From Mesodorylaimus sp. YZB2_4 (Eukaryota > Nematoda > Enoplea > Dorylaimida > Dorylaimidae), in NCBI GenBank assembly GCA_030248295.1, contig JASANH010000976.1, positions 434,001 to 498,000 of the forward strand: a stretch of 64,000 nucleotides of DNA. The letters are read 5' to 3'. The translations under genes were made by a program, and so were the position numbers. The first letter of the stretch is position 1. Each line of letters begins with the position of its first letter. The notes below the pieces were generated by a model, which saw only the letters and a program-made list of their open reading frames with translations, was not told the origin of the DNA and did not search any database. Below are positions 47,356 through 59,699 of this stretch, one piece after another.

Positions 47356-49682
47356 CTAGCTCGAGCCTGATTTGGCAAATCCGAACTGATAACTAAATGA
47401 ATAAACAAGGCAGAAGCAAGCGAACAAGGACGGAAAGATTATCCGAGAAAATTTATCTATATTTATAGCCATACGCTTCGATTTCACCCAGGCATCGTTG
47501 AGTAATAGAGGGTCGTCTGGATGGACGATAAATGGCTGCGTGGGAGCGTTGTACTGCGTGCACAGAAGGAAGTGGTTTATAGGTTGGAACTGGTAAATTA
47601 GATAGGCCTGACAATACTTACTAAATGAGAAGCCGCTTCACAAAAGATTTCCACTTTTGTCCCTGTCATGGCGCCTCGTCGTCGCTGAAATTGAGTAAAA
47701 GGTGTTTACTGCTACAGCAGAACGCATGATGAGGAGCTCGGAGAAGAGAAGCAGAGATATGTGCATCCTCATTCAGGGTGTGCAGTCATCACTGCCGGTT
47801 GAAGTGAGGAGCTCAGCACCGCCTATCCTCTAATTTTTAGAGATAGACTGGTCCGATATGGCCCATACCTAAAAAATACCATGTATGTTCAGAGATCGCG
47901 CTTTGCTATGTTGAGATCTGCCGCATTTATGCGCATGCAAGCAGAGGCAACTGCTTCTTTGCGATCTGAAGACCGCAGGAGCAATTCAGCGATTTGATCA
48001 GCTCTATGTCTTTTCTGCTACTGTGCGCTGGTCCGGAGTCTTTTAAGAGCTTCCACAACGCACCCGTGTCATACCCGCTTACACGAGTTCAAGCGGGTGC
48101 GACACTTTGAATATACTGTAAGTAGGGGGAGCGGCTAGTATCTTACTTTGAAGTCAGCAGCCTTTTGTTTAGCCGCTATTTCGTCGCACCTTCTCGTGTA
48201 CATATTGACCAGGGCGAACTCGACCAGAGCAGCGAATAAGAACAGGATGCAGACAGCGAACCAAATGTCTTGAGCCTTAGCGTAACTGACGGGTGGGAGT
48301 TGATAGTGTAAGCCGATAGCTTGTGTAGATAGTGTCAGTAAGGTGGTCACGGCCAGACCCACTCGACCCGGCACCGATGTGGGATCTATCCAAAAGCTCA
48401 TCCATGAAATGATCACGATAAATGTTGTGGGGATGTAGACTTGGAGAAGACTGTAGCCAATGTTTCGCTCAAGATAAAACGTCCCCAACAGGCAACTGAA
48501 TTGCACTGAAAGAAAAACGGCCAGCAATGAACACACAACACAGGACAGTGCATGGGTGGGCATACAATTAAAGTAAGTTCCATTGCAATAGCTCGCCTCC
48601 ACGCGCTCGACCCGTAGATCTGTGGCTGTAATTTGAGTATCCATGATAATAGCTTTGGCTGGATCGATCCAACTGACATTGACCGTTTGAGTGGTACTTC
48701 CATCTGACAACAGACAATTCTTATCTTCCCTCTCGGAAGCAAGAGTACACACTTACAAGTGACAATTTTCAGATAGCATTTCTGCGTATCGATCGGATAG
48801 GCTTGCAGTTTCATATGGCAAGAGATCTTCAGATTAACCCTGCAAAGAACCAATGTGCGCTTTCAAATACACTAAGTGAGATGCCTGTACCTGACACTAT
48901 AACGGATTTCACCACTCGGATAAAGCTTTAGGACCATGTTAGGCACCGTCACGTAGTTATACTCAGCCGATTTGGAGTTGGCGAAGTACAAATCTGGCAT
49001 CCTAGAAGTAAAAAGCTGGTAAAAATTTGGCCAACTATCTGTAACACCTATCCATGCCATGCTTCGGTACTTCTATGATTATCACCGCTGCAGGACATAG
49101 CCTCATATTTCCCATTACTCCCTTGGCCATCTTCCCGCTTACCATATTCTGTCCAGCTGTTTCTTGTCGTTGAAGGCCAGATAAGTCGAATAATTGTGTT
49201 TAAGACGCTCATCGGTCCAGAATTCCACAAAATATATATCCATATCGTAATCCTGTTCAGACGAGTTTGTAAGCCCATTACTTCTTGATAGATTCTACCT
49301 TACCATTGTGCCAGCTTTGAAATTTCCAATACTTTCTACATATATCTCTATCCGAACATCTGTGGTTTCACCTGGAACAGTTTTTAGCCTCAATCTAATA
49401 GAGGCACATGGGAGACACAGACTGGTTATGCCTTCCAGTCCACGTACCCGTCCTTACCGTTTATAGCCAGTTTTGGTGGCACTGTCTTGTCGTATCCATT
49501 CAGCTCACAAGAATGCAACCAAGGTAATGCCTTGCACGATCTAAACTAGAATCAGCTTAACTTTTAAAAAGCCCTGAAAACTGTGAGAACTCTTACGCCA
49601 TCGCATCGGCCATGCAATATGGCAGAAGAAAAATTAAAGCGGGAAAGAAAATAGTGATGAGTAGAATGTGTGAAGGTGCCAT
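47356..49682 (-). CDS. Cys-loop ligand-gated anion channel subunit B
   Basis: Eleven exons, minus strand: 49597..49682, 49458..49540, 49304..49371, 49143..49252, 48891..49001, 48757..48839, 48566..48703, 48147..48505, 47622..47684, 47356..47553 give ten, and the signal exon makes the start at 49682; in all ten exons are placed (1299 nt, 432 aa; read eleven as ten). It starts with a signal peptide (MAPSHILLITIFF). C-x13-C Cys-loop (YPIDTQKC), the second Cys pair (SYCNGTYF, then FSC), M2 PGRVGLAVTTLLTLSTQ, a loop exon RRRGAMTGTK and TM4 (IIFPSLFACFCLVYSFSY) are present. Five consecutive exons (110, 111, 83, 138, 359 nt) equal those of subunit A exactly. It likely forms pentamers, perhaps with subunit A. 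Confidence 0.92.
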
Positions 49683-52123
49683 TCTTCAGGTTGTTCAGCA
49701 GTCGAGAAGGAAAGTGCCTAGAATTGAAATAAAGCCAATAATGCAAGTAGTTTTTCCGCCAGCGAACTTCACATTTTCCAAGGTTTTTATCTTTCTTCGG
49801 AGACTGATCGTAAGACAGGCATCTAGGGCGGGCCTACGAGTCTTTTTCTGACGCAGCTGCTGTCAAACTTCTAGAATAAACTCGGAAGGCATGTGGGCAT
49901 CAAACGACAACACACCCTGGCTCGAACCATCATGGCACGTCTGCAATTTACTTTTGACCCTGGGGGCCACTTTTATGGAAACGCTATCCTCATCGGCATC
50001 ACTTCGGTTATTTCTCCCCCTTCTCCCTCCCCCCCCCCCCCCGACTTTACGACACGTTTGAACACGGGGACTCATCGGTTTCAACGCCTGGCGGAAGAAA
50101 AACTTCAGCTTTGTTTCCGACCAGATTGGTGGAAGAGCCTAGAGTCTTGTGCAAGAGACAAGTGAAGCATTCTTCATCCGTGCCCGTCAAGGATGCTGGA
50201 CCAGATCAGGACTTGACAGGCTGACAGGCCTTATAGCTCCGCGCAAGTCTACATGGGTTCAAATCTTCGCTGAGCAGTCATCTATCAGCTTGAAGGCCTG
50301 AAGACATGGCACTATGTCTGCCAGAAGCACCGATTCGCTCACATGCAGCATAAGCTTACCAATTTCACTCGATCAGGTATAAATTCCCAGATCGAGCAGT
50401 AAAAAAACACAATTTGGACATTCAGTCTCGAATAGTGTACCAGTCCGTTATGTGCCGAGAGGCCAGTCTAGTTAATCAGACTGGGTTGGCATCCCACGCA
50501 CGTCCTAAAGTCATTTTCTCATCACTTTATCTAATTCCGAAAAGTCTACACAAGTTTGCTTGGTAGCGTGGATTCACTCGGTTCGTTAGAATTGATCGAA
50601 CGAGGGCGAATAAGTCATTATTGAGATTAGTACTTCGTTTTCGTTGAAACTCATTTCTTTCAGCCTACATTCGATCATACACGCTCTAGGAGACTGCAAA
50701 TGCAAGACTAGCCAGTTTTCTTTTCTTCCTTTCGATCGCTCCCTCCGGCACTCAACAACGTCACCAAGGGAGAATAAAAAACAAGCCAGGCTATAGAAAA
50801 GCAGATTCGGAATGAGAAATCTATAATATACTACTAGCTCTTCTTCAAGTTCGTCCAAACTACATGCCAGTGTCGAATAGATGCTTATTTTGATGATCTT
50901 TTTTCTTCTCGCTCTCCTATTTCCAAAGAGGCATTGATCCAGTGCCCGAGTCACACGTGCAAAGCTAACTTAGCTAGCCTCAAACTGCTTCAATGATAAA
51001 CGAGACCCATTCAATTACTTTTTCACTTTCTACTTTTCCACTTCGAGCCCGTCTCGTCTGGGACAAAGGATTGTGGGCGTATTTTTTGTCTATTTTCACG
51101 ACTGAAGAGTAATGACCAAAATAGTTTTCTCTTTTTAAAAAACGTGACATTCGATTTGTATCTTTAGTAGGCAACACCAAGAACTGTGTGAGTGACAGTG
51201 AGGGGCGGACTACAATGCATGTTAGCAGATATCATGATGAAAAAAGGCTCATTATCAAAAAACCCATTTTGCATATGAATGAAAACGTCGATTATTTTTC
51301 TATCATGCATTCACGCGAGTTGAATGTTACTCCTTGACGTTCTCGAGTCTCCGATGTCGCTAATTCAAATTTTGAATTCGCGCTCTCTCAGAATAAGTAT
51401 TTGAATGCAGTCTACTTTACGCGGGAGGTTTCACAGCAGACGGCTGTAGAAGTAATTTGCGAGCGAAGATATTGCGTCGAGTTCGGTTCGATTCGATTAT
51501 TGCAATCGCGATGCCTTCCCGTTCTTCACTTATTCAGCTACGCTTATTTGCCAGGGTAGCAGCCGGATCATGGGGAATAGGCCTATCAAGAATTCGAGGT
51601 CTTGACAATTCCATTCCTGTTCAAGTAGGTCCTACTTGCGATTGTGCAGATTTTTGTCCGACAAAACTGAATTTGTGAAAGCTATTGGTTGGCATCTTGG
51701 GTAATCAAACAAAGTCGCCAGATCCATTGCAGTGTTTTCTGGGACTCGGCCTTGTCGGACAGAAATAGGGCTATGCTCAAAAGCGTGGAAGTATAGATCT
51801 CGCATTAGGGTCTATATGTCTATCGTATTGCCGACTCCTTTTTCAGACTGCCCGATCTATCAAGGTTTGTGCGACGAATTTCCACTGCCGCCTGAAAATT
51901 CCTGCGGATATGTTGTTTCTGAATTCAACTATCGCCCAAATAGGACCACGTTTGTCGTTTAACTCCCAGCAGATCAGGTGCTGCCATAATGGACAAATAA
52001 GACAGAATATCGATTGCCGTTATGATCGTAAGACCCTTTGTGAAAACCTGCTTTTTTCTGTATTGAATCATATTCTGTATTTTAGGCACTCTCAAACCTC
52101 AACTTTCTGCAGTCGGCTGCAGG
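49683..52123. other. Intergenic, no gene recognised
   Basis: Includes a C run of about 14 at 50029. A 122-codon minus frame (50586..50954) has no motif and is not called. Confidence 0.5.
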
Positions 52124-53551
52124 ATGACTGATGCCGAGTTTCACAATCCGACTTGGCAAGGGTAAGTGCTCCTGATGTCGTGAGTGGTTCTTGCTTGTTT
52201 ACTTCCGTCTTTTCTCCTTCAGTTATTGGTCTTATGCGTGGTTTTGTATGTCTTTTATGCATGTGGTTACAAAACTGTTCATCAAAAGTTCTTGAGCTGA
52301 AGCGTATTGTTTCGATCTGACCCCACCTTTATCCTTGCGGATCCTTGATAGCGGATAGGATTTCAGGATATTAGTCCCTGAGCTGGCCCCTGTTGAATTA
52401 GCCCCTGTTGTGTACTTTCAGGTCTGGTCGCTTTCAGTGGCTGTTCTATTCCGTTGGGCTTGTCGTCATCTCTGGAACAGCTTTGGCTTATTTCTTTTTA
52501 AAAGATTCCGTTCTCGCGGCAACACAAGCTCCTGTCGACGTGATTTTGTTGGCATGTGGCAGCTTTAACCCACCCACTATTATGCATTTAAGAATGTTTG
52601 GTAAGAAAACAGGTTTTAGACGTCTTATGAGTGTTATTTGAACTTGGTGCTCGCCTTTTTAGAATTGGCAAGAGACTATCTCCATCGAGAAACACATTAT
52701 AATGTGATCGAGGGGGTCATTTCGCCAGTTCATAAAGGATACGGAAAGAAGGTAAGGCCTGGAGAAAAAGCTTGTCTGGTTTTGCATTAGGGGCTCGGCT
52801 TACAATTTTGCCAGTCTCTAATCTGCTTTGCGTTTAGGGATTGGCTTCGACTGAACATCGGATTGCAATGCTACGGTTGGCAACGAAGCACGTAAACTTT
52901 TTGCGGTAGGTGTTTTTTCTTTGGTCATTAAACTTACGACTTAGTTTTAAGGACCTTTTTAGTGTGGATACATGGGAAGCCACCCAGTTGGAATACTGTC
53001 GCACAGTGGTTGTCCTGCGTCATATGAAGGAAATATATCCGAATAAACGCGTCATGTTACTCTGCGGAGCTGATCTTTTGAAAAGTTTTGGCGTTCCTGG
53101 TGTTTGGAAACCTGAAGATGTAAGTTTGAGCTAATTCTATCGTGGGTATTGATAATATTTCTGCAACAACTTTAGCAAAACAGATCATTTTTTGCTTCAG
53201 ATATTGGAAATCTTACGCGAGTATGGAGTCGTTGTGATTACGAGGGTCGGCACTGATCTGAAAAGTGTTTTGGAACAAGTTCCTGTGCTCTCACAGTACA
53301 AGGTATGCTTGGCTTGATATTTACAATGTTCTAGTCGGCTGGGCCAAGTGAGCTATGCATTCCATGGAAAAACCTTGTATTTCTTACAGCATAATGTTCA
53401 TATAGTCCCCGAAAATATCACTAATGAGATCAGCTCTACGAAGATTCGTGAGGCACTAAAAAACGGCGGATCCGTTCGATATTTTGTTCCTGATGCGACG
53501 CTTGATTACATCTACAAAAACGGTTTGTACCGTGCGACCACATCGAGATGA
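52124..53551 (+). CDS. NMNAT: Nicotinamide mononucleotide adenylyltransferase, membrane-anchored form
   Basis: Seven exons: 52124..52161, 52422..52600, 52663..52751, 52838..52905, 52963..53119, 53201..53302, 53390..53551 (795 nt, 264 aa). The catalytic domain starts VILLACGSFNPPTIMHLRMF, the nucleotide-binding loop of NMNATs, followed by ARDYLH, GVISPVHKGYGKKGL, EHRIAMLRLA, VDTWEA, LLCGADLLKSF, VWKPED, VVITRVG and the C-terminal ISSTKIR. It makes NAD from NMN and ATP. Between the first short exon and the domain is an uncharged helix of ~22 residues (WLFYSVGLVVISGTALAYFF), a predicted membrane anchor not known in the soluble human enzymes; the catalytic domain would face the side of the following residues. 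The anchor depends on the exon 1-2 junction being right. Confidence 0.93.
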
Positions 53552-54290
53552 AGGTCGGTGCATATTTTGAACTGCAAGCTGTGCTGTACACATTTTTCAC
53601 TTGGATAGAATCGTAGGTAAGCAAAGTTTCCCTAATTCGTTCAGTGTACCCGATAAACTGTACATGTATGCGAAATAGGCCAGGGCAGAGTAACACGCAG
53701 GCTCACTGAATCTGCACGAAATAGAGCTGACTCGTGGGATTGGCGGGGGGGGGGGGGGTGAAGAGCAATCAAAAGGGCAAGCTGCTCTGCTTCTTTCTGT
53801 CAATCCCATCTGATATTGATTGATTGTTATCTTTAGATGCAGTCCGTAAACATGGAGCAATCGAAGACTCATTTGTAGCCAAAATTTGCGTAGTGCTGAG
53901 CTGGGGTAGCGCTGTCTAATCAAATGGAAGACATTCATTTTGTGCAAAAAACGCTTCCATGCAATGGAACAACTTTTATCAGCCTTATTTTCGATGAGTA
54001 ACAGCTATCGGCGTCGGTGTCTCGGCTTATCGTTCGTTCGAGTACGTAAGTAAGGGGGGCATGATTTAACATCCAAAAAAAATTTGGGACAAATGTTGCG
54101 TCAAAAAAAGTTAGGAATTAGATTATGGTGCTAATGTGAACACACCAACGCAAGTAGTGTACGCCTCAATGACGGGTTGCCTTATCATTCTAGATAAGAT
54201 AAATCTCTGCCAACAAATGCTGAAATCGCTGTTTTCGAACTAGGTTGGCGAGAAGAGAATGGTGTCAAGGAGTGACGCAGATGTGGTCGA
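53552..54290. other. Intergenic with a G run
   Basis: G run of about 12 at 53745. No gene; a stretch of plain non-coding DNA up to the next promoter. Confidence 0.5.
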
Positions 54291-54296
54291 TATATA
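54291..54296 (+). promoter_or_regulatory. TATA box of S28 peptidase gene
   Basis: TATATAG lies 70 nt before the ATG at 54361. A start site near 54322 would leave a leader of about 40 nt. Confidence 0.55.
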
Positions 54297-54360
54297 GTAG
54301 TGGACGCGTGGAATACAAGTCACTCACTCCCGGATCAACAAAAGGAAGGCGTGGACGAAG

Positions 54361-56871
54361 ATGTACTTTTACAAAGTGATTGCGATCGCTTTGGTGCTGG
54401 AAGCGTGTAATGGCAAAAGCTTACTGAGAACGTTCATTGCGGGTCGATACCACGGTGTTGGCTTAGTGCCTCCGCCGCCGCTCAAAGCACAAATTCGTGC
54501 AGCATCGGTTGTCAAGACGGCTTATTTTACTCAGCCGTTGGATCACTTCAATAGTTCGGTCACTGGCACTTGGCATCAAGTAAGTGTGCAGTGATGACTG
54601 TTGTACTTATGCCCGTGGATGGACTTATCCGCATCTATCAGCGCACTGGTTCAGGGAACTGGGCTGCCTCTCTCAAGTAAGGCCAGGCACGAGAGCGAGA
54701 TCCAGGAGGAGTCATGACCAATTCAAAATACGGAGAGCCGATCGAACAATGTTCCATGATGTACAAATTCTTCGAGGGCTCCTGCGTTGACCACGATTTC
54801 AAAGGAATGATCAGTGAAGCACTGTGTCCTAGGCCCATCTGCGGCCGCTCCCAGCCCTGAGAGTCCACACGGTACTTGTGGTTAGACAATACTCTCAGTA
54901 GGGGGCGTCGTGGACTGCGTGGGACCAATGCTGTGGCTTGAGATATTATCTTCAGCCTTAATTTATCCTAGCTCGAGTCAAGGATTTCACTGCAGGAGCC
55001 ACAGACAATGCAGTGCTGACATATTTTTTCAGCGATACCAAGTTAACGACGCTGTCTACAAACCTGGCGGTCCAATGTTCGTTATGATCGGTGGTGAAGG
55101 TGCTATCAACGCTGGCTGGTTGACGTACGGGCGAATCTATCAAAATGCAAAAGCTCACAGTGCATTAATCTTCCAACCCGAACATCGATTCTATGGCGAG
55201 AGTCATCCGACTTGGTATCTCTTAAGATTTATTTTCCAGTTTTTTCAAGTTCTCATTGTTTTATCTTTCTCGTTCCAGCGATGCCAGCACGTCCAATTTG
55301 CGTTATTTGAGCAGTCATCAAGCTCTGGCTGATCTAGACACTTTTATCAAAGGCATGAAAGAACAGTATAAAATTCCGGATGCTAAAGTGGTCGTGTTCG
55401 GTGGCTCATATCCAGGTATAGAATGTTCGATATGTGCTATTTTTGAGTGTAGGTAATGCTTCTATCGGGGCTTGTTTCTGTTCATATTTCAGGCAACCTT
55501 GTCGTATGGTATCGCTTATTATACCCAGACTCGAGTGTTGGTGGCGTCGCAAGCAGTGCTCCCGTCTTGGCCGAAGCTGATTTCCTTGGTAAATAAGAGT
55601 CATTATCGATTATCGGTCCCTTTGCTTAGTGGGAAATATTTTTTAAGGGTATATCGAAACTGTTGGGAATGCTCAAAAATATTATGACTCGAACTGTTAC
55701 ACTGCGGTCAATGATGCATTCAAAGCCATTGGAGATCTGATAGCCAAAAAAGATGACGAGCAACTGAATTCGCTTTTTGGGTAAATATGTTTCCGCACAT
55801 GTTTAGAGGCTAGTACTCGTACAGAAACGCACAAGACAGGCAATGGATCTGTGTGTCGTGCCATTTAGTCGGTTAATGGCGGCTAATTATTGGTTAATAT
55901 TTAGGATCTGCGATGGCGGAAAATTGAACTACAGCGACCCGTACGATATCCAGACCTTCTACTCTAGTCTGATCAATCTTTGGATGGTTTCGACACAGTA
56001 CAATTCATACGTAGGTATCGGAGTGTTTTTGGAAATGGCCATGTTAACTGGACTTGTGGTTTTTAGGGTAATGAATCCAGGGTTGCCGAAATGTGTCGAA
56101 ACATGACTAATTCAAAATATGGAGAGCCGATCGAACGATTTTCTATGATGTACAAATTCCTTGGCGGCTCCTGCGTTGACCACGATTACAAAGGAATGAT
56201 TAGTGAACTGAAACAGGACTCTTGGCAGTCACCGGTTGTGGATGGGGGATGTAAGAACTGCTCGACTAGGGACCCACGAACAGTTGCTATCGTTACATGT
56301 TTTAGCCCGGCAATGGTTGTGGCAAACGTGCACTGAGTTTGGCTATTATCAGTCTACTGATAGTAAGAATCAGCCGTTCGGATTCGAAACAGTGAATGTT
56401 GAGTAAGTGTTTGGGCCTGGTTGCCTGGTGGATTCAGTAATCAGGTATTTTTTAAGATACCTCGAGGATATTTATTGCACGCAACCGTTTGATATTAGCT
56501 CTCAAGATATTGCTAAAAGCGTACAAGTTTCGAATCGGAGATATGGTGGGAAAGCGCCTAATGTAAGTGATAGTTCAGTGTAGGTTAGAGGTCTGCATAG
56601 TCTTTTTTAGGCTACGAAAGTTTTCTTCTTCAATGGTTCAATCGACCCTTGGCATACGTTGAGCATTTTCGAGCATGACCTCAATAAGTCCTCGCCATCG
56701 AGATATATTGAGGGTAGGTCGTGTTTGTGTGTGATATTGTCTTCTGTTTACCTGTCCTGTTTAGGAACATCGCATTGCTATGACATGCACGAAGCCAGGG
56801 CCAATGATCCAGAAGCACTGACCAAAGCTCGACAAGAAATGGCCGATACTGTATCGTCGTGGTTGGCTTAG
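54361..56871 (+). CDS. Serine carboxypeptidase-like peptidase, family S28 (PRSS16/PRCP type)
   Basis: Eleven exons: 54361..54579, 55033..55214, 55279..55415, 55493..55588, 55648..55780, 55905..56010, 56067..56250, 56306..56402, 56457..56562, 56611..56713, 56765..56871 (1470 nt, 489 aa; human PRSS16 about 514). A signal peptide (YKVIAIALVLEAC) opens the protein. The catalytic triad is visible: nucleophile Ser in GGSYPG (~177), Asp in NGSIDPWHTL (~431) and His in GTSHCYDM (~457). QPLDHFN, GGPMFVMIGGEG, EHRFYGESHP, SSHQALADL and VASSAPV are conserved. The family cleaves Pro-X or tripeptidyl bonds in lysosomes or secretory fluid. Intron 1 holds a duplicated piece of exon 7. AATAAA at 56910 follows the stop by 39 nt. 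Confidence 0.95.
54703..54817 (+). repeat. Duplicate of S28 peptidase exon 7 inside intron 1
   Basis: About 115 nt of intron 1 matches 56104..56211 of exon 7 closely, with the same reading frame (MTNSKYGEPIE, then GSCVDHD, KGMISE) and several substitutions. There are no splice sites making it a clean exon, and it would repeat a mid-protein segment before exon 2, so it is probably a non-functional duplicate. Confidence 0.85.
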
Positions 56872-56909
56872 AGAGTCGGCTGATTCGTAACCATAGCCGA
56901 GACTCTTTG

Positions 56910-56915
56910 AATAAA
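56910..56915 (+). terminator. Polyadenylation signal of S28 peptidase gene
   Basis: AATAAA 39 nt after the stop codon of the peptidase gene. Confidence 0.65.
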
Positions 56916-57794
56916 AGGACCATGTCAATTCAGCTGTGATGTGTACGATGACTGATGTTACCAGGACCAGTAAATTGTGACTTTTGAACTTGCGTGGAAT
57001 TGTATTGAGTCATGCGATGTGAGAGGACAGTAAACTTGAATGGAAATGAGTTCTGCCTGGGTGCAATGTAGAAGCTGTGAAATGAAACCACAACAGGAAG
57101 AAATGGGCCTTTGAGAACTACTGTACATCCTTTAGGAAGAATAGCATAAGCAGGGCTAGTGTGTGGCGAGATGTGGCATATCAGATTGGTGTTCCCTGTA
57201 TTGACCTGGGCTCATTTAATTTTATCTAATCTTGCAGGAATGTTACTATCAAGAAAACAAATAGGCAAGGGTAAAAGAAGCAGCTGCAATGTTTTTAGCG
57301 AGAAAGAAAGAACTGACAGACTGCAGGATCGAGACTTCTTGTCAGAGCGGACAGACAAGATTTCGACCGGACTCAGCCAGCCCGCTCTCCTCCTTCGTGC
57401 AAAGATCATCTGCAAAGAAGTAACTGTTAGCGTGGGGAGCTGGCAGGTTGAAATTAGTCTTCATCTATCCGCTTGCCAGTTGTCTTGCTCGCTCGAGGGC
57501 AAGGAAGGCGATATTACAGTCTAACATTAGCTTACATATATTGATACTCATGAAGCAGACAGCAATCCCAGCCACTGATTCAGGGGATTACTGGGGCTAA
57601 AGTCTAGTCACGGTGTATGTGCATGCGCTATGCTGTGGCACGCTAGCGTACAAGCGGCCGTGGTTCGCTGTTTGTCAACCCATACTGTTTGCCAGCAAAT
57701 GGCTGAGCTCGTCCCTGTCATGTCATGTCATGTCATACTTTATCCATAGCCAAGCACCATAAGGCGCACTCGAGGGCTAAGGAACACATAATTG

Positions 57795-57893
57795 ACAATC
57801 ACTTTGTACCGAGGCGGGAGTCGAACCCTCCCCTGTAAGTGCGCACCCAGCGTGAGAGGCAGACGCCTTAACCCGCTAGGCCACGACCCCTTA
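57795..57893 (-). repeat. tRNA-like sequence, probable SINE head or pseudo-tRNA
   Basis: The minus strand has an A box TGGCCTAGCGG, a candidate anticodon arm region and a B box GGTTCGACTCC within a perfect T stem (GGGAG/CTCCC). The anticodon loop has G where U33 is needed, the acceptor stem does not close cleanly, and the long variable region resembles tRNA-Ser or tRNA-Leu only loosely. A functional tRNA is unlikely; a tRNA-derived repeat or decayed tRNA is preferred. Confidence 0.6.
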
Positions 57894-57929
57894 ATCCCCT
57901 GGTTCAATCCCCTTAAACAAAGATCAGTT

Positions 57930-58165
57930 TACAAACCCTCGCTGACCCAGCACGCCAGGCTGTGGGGACTCACCCGGTACCGTCGAGGTGATAAGTGGAG
58001 ACGGGCCAAATAAGAAGGTCTCGGCTGTCGAACACCGACAGGGTCCACAGCCCACCCGCCATCGTTGGAAGAAGACGGTACCCGTATCTGGTCCTGGATG
58101 CCCTTGTATGTAGGAAGTAATCCTAGTGAAGACACTGATGAAAGTGCCGTATGGTTGGTCCCCCA
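57930..58165 (+). mobile_element. SINE family copy, body only
   Basis: Sense copy of the SINE at 46182..46579: CTCACCCGGTACC, AGGTGATAAGTGGAGA, CTCGGCTGTCGAACACCGACAG, GCCATCGT, TGGTCCTGGATGCCCT and TCCTAGTGAAGAC follow in the same order. Its tRNA head is missing; the neighbouring tRNA-like sequence points the other way. Confidence 0.78.
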
Positions 58166-59699
58166 CCCCACACACAGTCTCGCGTATAAGATTTAAGAAG
58201 AGGAAGAAGATTTTAGAAGAGGCAAGAAGGCCACCGCTAAAGCGGGCGACGTGTGCACATGTAAATGTACAGTATGCTGCAGTATTGTCCACTTCCGTGA
58301 CACAGATGTGCAACGAGGTCACTGATAGCTCAAAGTCTTCGTTTCCAGTCCTAACTGAGACCTTTCTGGCCTTTACATTGCACCTGTGCTTGCTTAGCGG
58401 TGACAAACATGTTGGCATTTACATACCTACAGTAGTGTTTATCCCTACCTTTCATTAGCTCACAGACATTCTGATTAATGTAGCGTAAAGTTCAGCCCTG
58501 CTCTCAGACATTAAACAAGCAGGAACCGCTTGGGGCAGACGTGCAAAAACCAAAGGAGTTGGGTGTCTGTGTATTGATTTAGGCCTGTCCAAGATCCTGA
58601 AATGGAGTTTGTTCCCAAAAGACTGACGGTTGGCTAATTTATACATAGTGGCCTCTGAATAATAAACGATTCAGGTGTTTGGTGGCGCAGGAAAGCTCCT
58701 TTGACCACCTTGTTATTCTCGGGTTGACCTGTAGGGGTGACGGCTAAAGCTTGTACGTGGGTGCCTTGATAAGTTGTTCCTTGACAGAGATGTATTTAAT
58801 GCCCTCCTTCAGTCGTCATCAGATTCACCTTCCTCGTTAGTCAGGTGTGTTGGGCCAGTCGAGAAACTGCTGCCGTCATCCAGGAACTAGAAAAGTCGAC
58901 CAGCAGACATCAACTGTGCGGCCCACGAGTACAGTATTTCCCCTTCTTTTGACAGTACAGTACGAGTGCACTCATCAGCAGACGGCGTCAAATAATTTTG
59001 CGCAAAGACCGAAAAACGATAAGCTCATCCTTCTCCGCTCCTTTTACTTGGCATTACGTTGCATTAGGGTCTGCGACGGACGCAAAGACCTCGTCTTTCC
59101 AGCCTCCTCATTTCTAGCTGACTTGTCACAAGGGCATCTCATTATCAAGTTACAAAGACCTTGTCCCTGTCGCTATCATTCAATGTTTCGAAAATCTCAT
59201 TTGCGTCATGACATTTTGATGAAGCGGTCTCTTCAGAACGGATTTCTTTCTAACTCAATGAAGCGCAAAGGAGTAACGGGCCTCTCCTTGTTTTAATTTC
59301 TCTAATAGAGTCTTCGTGCCATCCTGACTCGATGTCATTGCCACCTGCCCTTTTGGCATGGTCTCGTAGGGCCTGGCCGTTTGACCGTGGGCATTTTTAA
59401 TTAGAGGATGTGCCAACGCTCACGTGCCCTTCTTTCATAATGAGTGCTGCCAGTCGACTTCCTAAGTTCTAGCCATTAAGTTTCTCTTTCGCGCAGGAAG
59501 TCTGGTGCCGCGGATGTGGTTCATGGTCATGCTCATGCTCATAATTCATGAGCAATGTGGTGTGGTCCTATTGGAGTTTGGAAGCCCTTCGGACAGGTGA
59601 CATTCGTAAGTCAGGCAATGTGCCCCACACATTTCAGGTCTAATCTTCGTAACTATACTATCTGGTATTTGAGGGACAACAATGGGAAACAGCGGCGTG

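Noticed and set aside
47356..49682. Eleven-exon count for receptor subunit B
   Set aside because: Counting the listed intervals gives ten exons; no eleventh is supported.
57795..57893. Functional tRNA gene
   Set aside because: U33 is missing, the anticodon stem has a mismatch and the acceptor stem does not pair well.
58847..59296. 149-codon plus-strand frame
   Set aside because: No recognisable motif, no upstream promoter and no splice-compatible neighbour.
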